Below, piece after piece: positions 13,420 to 15,829 of a stretch of DNA of 15,829 bases. The position numbers and the translations under genes are program-made. Under the pieces are notes generated by a model. That model was not told the origin of the DNA. It did not search any database and was given only the letters and a program-made list of their open reading frames with translations. The DNA comes from JAZGHN01 sp964496725 (GTDB lineage Bacteria; Chloroflexota; Dehalococcoidia; Dehalococcoidales; E44-bin46): NCBI GenBank assembly GCA_964496725.1, contig CAZCAS010000018.1, forward strand, positions 1 to 15,829, written 5' to 3'. Numbering within the stretch: the first letter of the stretch is position 1; every line of letters starts with the position of its first letter.

Positions 13420-14344
13420 ATTTATTGAGAAATTTTTCTACGTAAAGGGCGGCAGTAGCCCCATCTCCGGCGGCGGTTATTGCCTGTCGGGCGGAGTTGC
13501 TGCGCACGTCGCCAGCAGCAAAAATGCCGGGTACGTCGGTCTCCATCTTCTCGTTGGTGATGATGTGGCCACCCTCATCCAGTTTTAAAATACCCTTGAG
13601 GTAATCGGTGCTGGGCTGAAACCCGACGGAGACAAAAATTCCACTTACCTCAAGGGAGGATTTCTCTCCTGTTTTCACCTGGCGAAGCTTGAGGCTTCTA
13701 ACAAAATTGTCGCCCTCAATTCCCTCGATTACCGTATCCCAGATAAACGTCAGTTTAGGCTCGGAAAAAGCCTTCTCCTGCAGGCCGGCGGTAGCGCGGA
13801 GCTGATTGCGACGGTGTATCAGTGTGACCCTGGAGGCGAACTTGGCGAGGTGGAGGGCTTCAGTGATGGCGGAATCGCCGCCACCGACGATGGCTAAATT
13901 TTTGCCTCTGAATAAGGGGGCATCGCAGGTAGCGCAATAAGCCACCCCTTTGCCGCTAAATTCTTTCTCTCCGGGTACGTTTAGCCTGCGCCGTTCCGAG
14001 CCACTGGCGATAATTACCGCCTGAGCCGTGTAGTCGCCTTCGGTGGTCTTGACCACTAGCTGGTTTTTCTGGGGCTTGATGCCGGTGACCTCGGCGGTGA
14101 CGGTGTTTAGCCCGAATTTTGCTGCCTGACGTTGCATGAGGTCGGTTAGCGCGAAGCCGCCGACGCCGTCGGGGAAACCGGGGTAGTTTTCTACCAACTC
14201 TGCCGTTCCGATTTGACCACCGACCAGCCCTTTTTCTATAAGCAGGCTCTTTAGCTTATCTCTGGATGTGTAAATTCCAGCGGTAAGTCCGGCAGGACCA
14301 CCGCCGATAATAATTACTTGGTATTCATTGGCCTTTTTTGCCAA
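13418..14344 (-). CDS. trxB: Thioredoxin reductase (NADPH, low molecular weight type)
   Basis: FAD-dependent reductase passing electrons from NADPH to thioredoxin or a related dithiol partner, 308 residues from the chosen start. The FAD dinucleotide fold has GGGPAG (14-19). The redox-active pair is CATC (137-140). The NADPH domain has GGGDSA (154-159) and HRRNQLRA (177-184), the basic pair favouring NADPH, and the C-terminal FAD block reads IFAAGDVR. I place the start at TTG 14344 because GGAGG (14357-14353) lies 8 nt before it. The slightly longer GTG start at 14353 would touch that GGAGG directly. With this choice it overlaps the M20 gene by 20 bp, implying co-translation. No thioredoxin gene is in view. 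Confidence 0.93.
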   Translation of the reverse strand: MAKKANEYQVIIIGGGPAGLTAGIYTSRDKLKSLLIEKGLVGGQIGTAELVENYPGFPDGVGGFALTDLMQRQAAKFGLNTVTAEVTGIKPQKNQLVVKTTEGDYTAQAVIIASGSERRRLNVPGEKEFSGKGVAYCATCDAPLFRGKNLAIVGGGDSAITEALHLAKFASRVTLIHRRNQLRATAGLQEKAFSEPKLTFIWDTVIEGIEGDNFVRSLKLRQVKTGEKSSLEVSGIFVSVGFQPSTDYLKGILKLDEGGHIITNEKMETDVPGIFAAGDVRSNSARQAITAAGDGATAALYVEKFLNK

Positions 14345-15530
14345 TTCGCGCACCTCCTCGTTTTCCTCGTTTAAATTCCTCTTTTATTCCGGCAACCGTC
14401 TCGTGATTGGCGACCAGGTCTACCACGGTCATAGCCAGAGCCCTGGCGGCATCGATGAGTCCCTTGCTCCCTGCGTCCGAAGCGGCCAGAGAGGTGAATT
14501 GGGGAGAATGGACTTCAATGTCTTCGGGGGCTATGGCTACCATGGGATGGATGCTGGGCACCAGTTGACTGACATTACCCATATCGGTGCTGCCAAATCC
14601 GCTTCTGGGGTCAGCGAGTTTGATATTGCGCCCCAGGGACTGCATATTTTCCCGGAACAGCTTGGCCAGGGTTAGATTATTGCGCATGGGGGCATAACTG
14701 ACGTCTCCCCACCTGTATTCCACGTGAGCCCCGGTGGCGGCAGCAGCGCCGAGAAAACAGTTTGCCACTTTCTGTTTCAGTTCATCGAGGTAGGCATTAT
14801 CCTCAGCCCGCACGATGAAGACCCCGGCACTGTGGGCGGGGACGATATTAGCTGCTTCCCCACCATCGGTGATAATCCCGTGAATTCGGGCTTTATCCTT
14901 GATGTGCTGTCGCAGCGAGTTGATGGCGGCGAATGATTGAAGCATCGCCTCCAGGGCATTGATACCCCACTCCGGTCTGGCGGCGGCGTGAACCGCCCTG
15001 CCGAAGAATTCCACTTCCAGACTCTGGCAGGCGAGGGCTCGAATGGTGGCGGTGTCGTGGCTTGCGGGGTGCGTCATCATGGCTGCGTCCAGGTTGTCGA
15101 AGGCTCCCTTTTCCGCCAGTATCGCCTTACCGCCATGTAGCTCTTCGGCCGGTGTGCCGATAACGAGGATGCTTCCCCCGAACCGGTCGATGGCTGGTTT
15201 TGAGGCGATGCCGGCACCGACAGCGGAGGCGGCGATTATATTATGGCCGCAGGCGTGACCCAGCTTGGGCAGGGCGTCGTATTCCGCCAGTATGGCGATG
15301 GCTGGTTTGCCCTCTCCATAGCTCGCTCTGAAGGCGGTGGGCAGGTCGCAGATGCCTTCTTCTACGGAGAAGCCGTTCTCTTTCAGGTATTGAGTCAGCC
15401 ATGCCACCGCCTTGAATTCCTCGAAGCCAAGCTCGGGGTTGGAGTGAATCTTCAGGCTCAGCTCGTTGAGCTGGCGGCGGCGAGCCTCTACTTCCTGACA
15501 AACTTGAGCTTTTACCCTGTCGATATTCAT
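14325..15530 (-). CDS. M20 family metallo-amidohydrolase (AbgB/ACY1L2-like)
   Basis: Predicted zinc or manganese amidohydrolase of 401 residues cleaving an N-acyl or peptide-like amide; the substrate is unknown. Metal-site elements are EYDALP (83-88), GHACGHN (91-97) and the GTPAEELHGGK block with the Glu pair (129-130), followed by MTHP with a further His. The wording matches the AbgB / p-aminobenzoyl-glutamate hydrolase and ACY1L2 branch more than carboxypeptidase G2. The C-terminus ends in a basic KRGKRGGARIGKKGQ. The start is set at ATG 15530: a TATAAT box at 15565-15560 would start transcription near 15553, inside the more upstream in-frame ATG at 15557. First gene of a two-gene unit with trxB. 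Confidence 0.88.
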   Translation of the reverse strand: MNIDRVKAQVCQEVEARRRQLNELSLKIHSNPELGFEEFKAVAWLTQYLKENGFSVEEGICDLPTAFRASYGEGKPAIAILAEYDALPKLGHACGHNIIAASAVGAGIASKPAIDRFGGSILVIGTPAEELHGGKAILAEKGAFDNLDAAMMTHPASHDTATIRALACQSLEVEFFGRAVHAAARPEWGINALEAMLQSFAAINSLRQHIKDKARIHGIITDGGEAANIVPAHSAGVFIVRAEDNAYLDELKQKVANCFLGAAAATGAHVEYRWGDVSYAPMRNNLTLAKLFRENMQSLGRNIKLADPRSGFGSTDMGNVSQLVPSIHPMVAIAPEDIEVHSPQFTSLAASDAGSKGLIDAARALAMTVVDLVANHETVAGIKEEFKRGKRGGARIGKKGQ

Positions 15531-15559
15531 GGTCGTTTCCGTCCTGAGGTACAGCATTC

Positions 15560-15588
15560 ATTATAGCTTAACATGGTGGGGATTTCTA
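15560..15588 (-). promoter_or_regulatory. Promoter candidate for the M20-trxB unit
   Basis: Minus-strand TAGAAA (15588-15583), 17-nt spacer, perfect TATAAT (15565-15560). The leader to the ATG at 15530 would be about 23 nt and contains AGGA and CGGA. Confidence 0.45.
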
Positions 15589-15610
15589 GGCGGCGGCACC
15601 CCGTTTCCGA

Positions 15611-15639
15611 TTGACGGGTAGGGCATTCGATGATAAACT
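15611..15639 (+). promoter_or_regulatory. Promoter of the tRNA-Cys/tRNA-Leu unit
   Basis: TTGACG (15611-15616), 17 nt, TAAACT (15634-15639). The expected start near 15646 lies 28 nt before the mature 5' end of tRNA-Cys, a normal length for an RNase P-processed leader. Confidence 0.55.
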
Positions 15640-15673
15640 TACTGTGGCCTCAGAGCGATGTGGCTGGCAGAGA

Positions 15674-15749
15674 GGCGACGTAGCCAAGTGGATAAGGCGG
15701 GGGTCTGCAAAACCCCTATTCACCGGTTCGAATCCGGTCGTCGCCTCCA
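15674..15749 (+). tRNA. tRNA-Cys (anticodon GCA)
   Basis: Complete 76-nt cloverleaf. The acceptor stem GGCGACG pairs with CGTCGCC, the D stem is GCC/GGC, and the anticodon stem GGGGT/ACCCC encloses loop CTGCAAA with anticodon GCA. The T arm is ACCGG-TTCGAAT-CCGGT. The discriminator base is T, the expected U73 identity element of tRNA-Cys, and the CCA end is encoded (15747-15749). Confidence 0.96.
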
Positions 15750-15757
15750 AATCTTTT

Positions 15758-15829
15758 GCCGGGGTGGCGGAATCGGCAGACGCAGCGGACTTAAAATCCG
15801 CCGGAGCAATCCTTGTGGGTTCGAGTCCC
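15758..15829 (+). tRNA. tRNA-Leu (anticodon UAA), 3' end beyond the window
   Basis: Begins 8 nt after tRNA-Cys with acceptor strand GCCGGGG. The D arm is GCG...CGC and the anticodon stem GCGGA/TCCGC encloses loop CTTAAAA with anticodon TAA. A long variable arm, typical of a class II tRNA such as Leu, runs to a GGGTTCGAGTCCC T arm. The window ends before the 3' acceptor strand. Probably co-transcribed with tRNA-Cys. Confidence 0.93.

Noticed and set aside
15674..15829. tRNA pair as the attachment site of an integrated element
   Set aside because: No integrase, direct repeat of a tRNA 3' end or foreign-looking genes are visible in the window; sequence beyond the right edge is not available.

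Overview
The window reads as an ordinary chromosomal segment of a free-living anaerobic bacterium. It carries housekeeping genes for central carbon metabolism, lysine synthesis, DNA replication, a ribosomal protein, redox and tRNA. There is no phage, transposon or CRISPR. The best taxonomic guess is a Dehalococcoidia-like member of the Chloroflexota. The citrate/homocitrate-synthase-family protein begins with the DVTNRDGVQT motif that I associate with the Re-citrate synthase group of Dehalococcoides and other anaerobes; it sits with LeuC/LeuD-type hydro-lyase genes and a short isocitrate dehydrogenase, and a DnaD-domain protein accompanies a DnaC/DnaI-type loader. This assignment is by recognition, not by a search.

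Left part (1-5,464). A truncated M16 zinc peptidase gene runs off the left edge on the minus strand. It diverges from a plus-strand Re-citrate/homocitrate-synthase-family gene. That gene converges, with only 6 nt between stops, on a minus-strand operon: hydro-lyase large subunit, small subunit, isocitrate dehydrogenase. Together these four genes could carry oxaloacetate plus acetyl-CoA to 2-oxoglutarate using enzymes of leucine/lysine-pathway ancestry in place of the classical TCA families. The lysA gene next door argues against homocitrate (alpha-aminoadipate) lysine synthesis as the purpose.

Middle (5,465-8,756). A G-rich 112-nt divergent promoter region separates the hydro-lyase operon from a plus-strand operon of lysA, holB (DNA polymerase III delta') and ricT (PSP1 domain).

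Right-middle (8,775-13,357, minus strand). A tight replication operon runs rplI, dnaB, dnaD and a DnaC/IstB-type ATPase, followed by an HNH nuclease gene. The first genes overlap by single start/stop junctions (TTGA, ATGA) and the last pair by about 83 bp. The loader gene is the most unusual object here: one zinc ribbon followed by two complete AAA+ modules, related by an internal duplication at a constant 186-residue offset. L9 carries an extra charged tail of about 48 residues.

Right end (13,418-15,829). trxB and an M20 amidohydrolase overlap on the minus strand. On the plus strand a promoter precedes tRNA-Cys(GCA) and tRNA-Leu(UAA), the latter cut by the window edge. No gene-free stretch exceeds 300 nt.
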